Below are positions 42,404 to 42,607 of a stretch of DNA of 42,607 bases, piece by piece. The notes under the pieces were generated by a model. The model was not told the DNA's origin. It made no database searches and saw only the letters and a list, made by a program, of their open reading frames with translations. The stretch is from assembly GCA_052144935.1 (NCBI GenBank), contig JBKQPR010000012.1, forward strand, positions 1 through 42,607. Direction: 5' to 3'. The first letter of the stretch is position 1, and each line of letters begins with the position of its first letter. The DNA comes from JOPF133 sp052144935 (GTDB lineage: Bacteria; Acidobacteriota; Terriglobia; Bryobacterales; Bryobacteraceae). Both the position numbers and the translations under genes were made by a program.

Positions 42404-42607
42404 AGGGCGGACTGTGAAGTTATTCTTGAGTCGAGCCTAACCGTACCAACCGACGATTGCGCCGGTTATTTCCTGACGGGACCTAATCAGTTGGGAGATC
42501 CCCCGGCTCTGCCGGGGAGGCAGTAGAAGTTTGACGTATCCGGGAGTATGCCGTTCGTGCGCTGTCGGGCGCAACCGGCCCGATCAGCAGCGTGCGGCGC
42601 GCGGGAC
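42404..42607. other. Right-end segment with a hairpin, no gene seen
   Basis: No convincing coding frame. A stem of seven perfect base pairs, CCCCGGC-TCT-GCCGGGG, lies at 42501-42517 and is followed by a purine-rich stretch and TTTGACGTATCCGGGAG. I recall similar text near insertion-sequence ends, but cannot name an element from this partial region. Confidence 0.3.

Noticed and set aside
42404..42607. Insertion sequence at the right edge
   Set aside because: Only a hairpin and vaguely IS-end-like text are present; no transposase or complete inverted ends can be seen.

Overview
The window is about 42.6 kb of GC-rich DNA. Its gene content points to an Acidobacteriota genome, most likely the Solibacteres/Bryobacterales branch. 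This is an inference from family content: a long Oar-like TonB-dependent receptor, an acidobacterial-type duplicated FtsX/MacB permease, VWFA-related secreted proteins (TIGR03436-like), an FG-GAP/ASPIC-UnbV protein, a TPR-CHAT protein beside an ECF sigma factor, and many short GC-rich palindromic repeats. No rRNA, tRNA, CRISPR array or intact transposase gene was seen.

Layout. (1) 1-5.6 kb, minus strand: a chemotaxis-type signalling operon in the order STAS protein, CheY-like receiver, CheA, then a soluble chemoreceptor with a long poly-HAMP array. (2) 5.7-8.7 kb: a decayed membrane-protein fragment, a winged-helix HTH_42 (AlkZ/YcaQ-like) protein and a secreted double-thioredoxin protein. (3) 8.9-12.3 kb, minus strand: a 2-aminoethylphosphonate degradation operon (OPA-family MFS transporter, PhnW, PhnX). 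(4) 12.4-17.7 kb, plus strand: a good sigma-70 promoter, a TonB-dependent receptor and a secreted amidohydrolase. (5) 17.8-22.4 kb: a palindromic repeat abutting a truncated VWFA-like gene, a GntR/FCD regulator, the duplicated permease and a short VWFA-like gene. (6) 22.6-25.1 kb: a Tat-exported Gfo/Idh/MocA oxidoreductase, an exported glutathione peroxidase and a HIT-fold protein with a broken histidine triad.

(7) 25.1-31.1 kb, plus strand: a complete oligopeptide/dipeptide-type ABC importer (two ATPases, two permeases, one binding protein) whose cluster is interrupted by repeat elements, one of them inside an ATPase reading frame. (8) 31.1-37.7 kb, plus strand: directly coupled to the binding-protein gene by an ATGA overlap comes an ECF sigma factor, then (TGATG overlap) a 956-residue TPR-CHAT caspase-like protease, then a zinc-binding anti-sigma-like protein, a secreted subtilisin carrying five copies of the octapeptide QSTTEVLD between its catalytic Asp and His, and one or two small unknown proteins. 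This is the most system-like and least explained part of the window: peptide import, transcriptional control, an intracellular cysteine protease and an exported serine protease in one co-directional cluster.

(9) 37.9-42.6 kb: a DASS-type anion transporter, a conserved acidobacterial secreted protein of unknown function, an FG-GAP/UnbV protein on the minus strand, and a second copy of the large palindromic repeat. A 17-base motif, GGGGYGCCCTCYGGGCC, occurs at least five times in the second half of the window and marks a dispersed repeat family that has entered coding as well as non-coding DNA.
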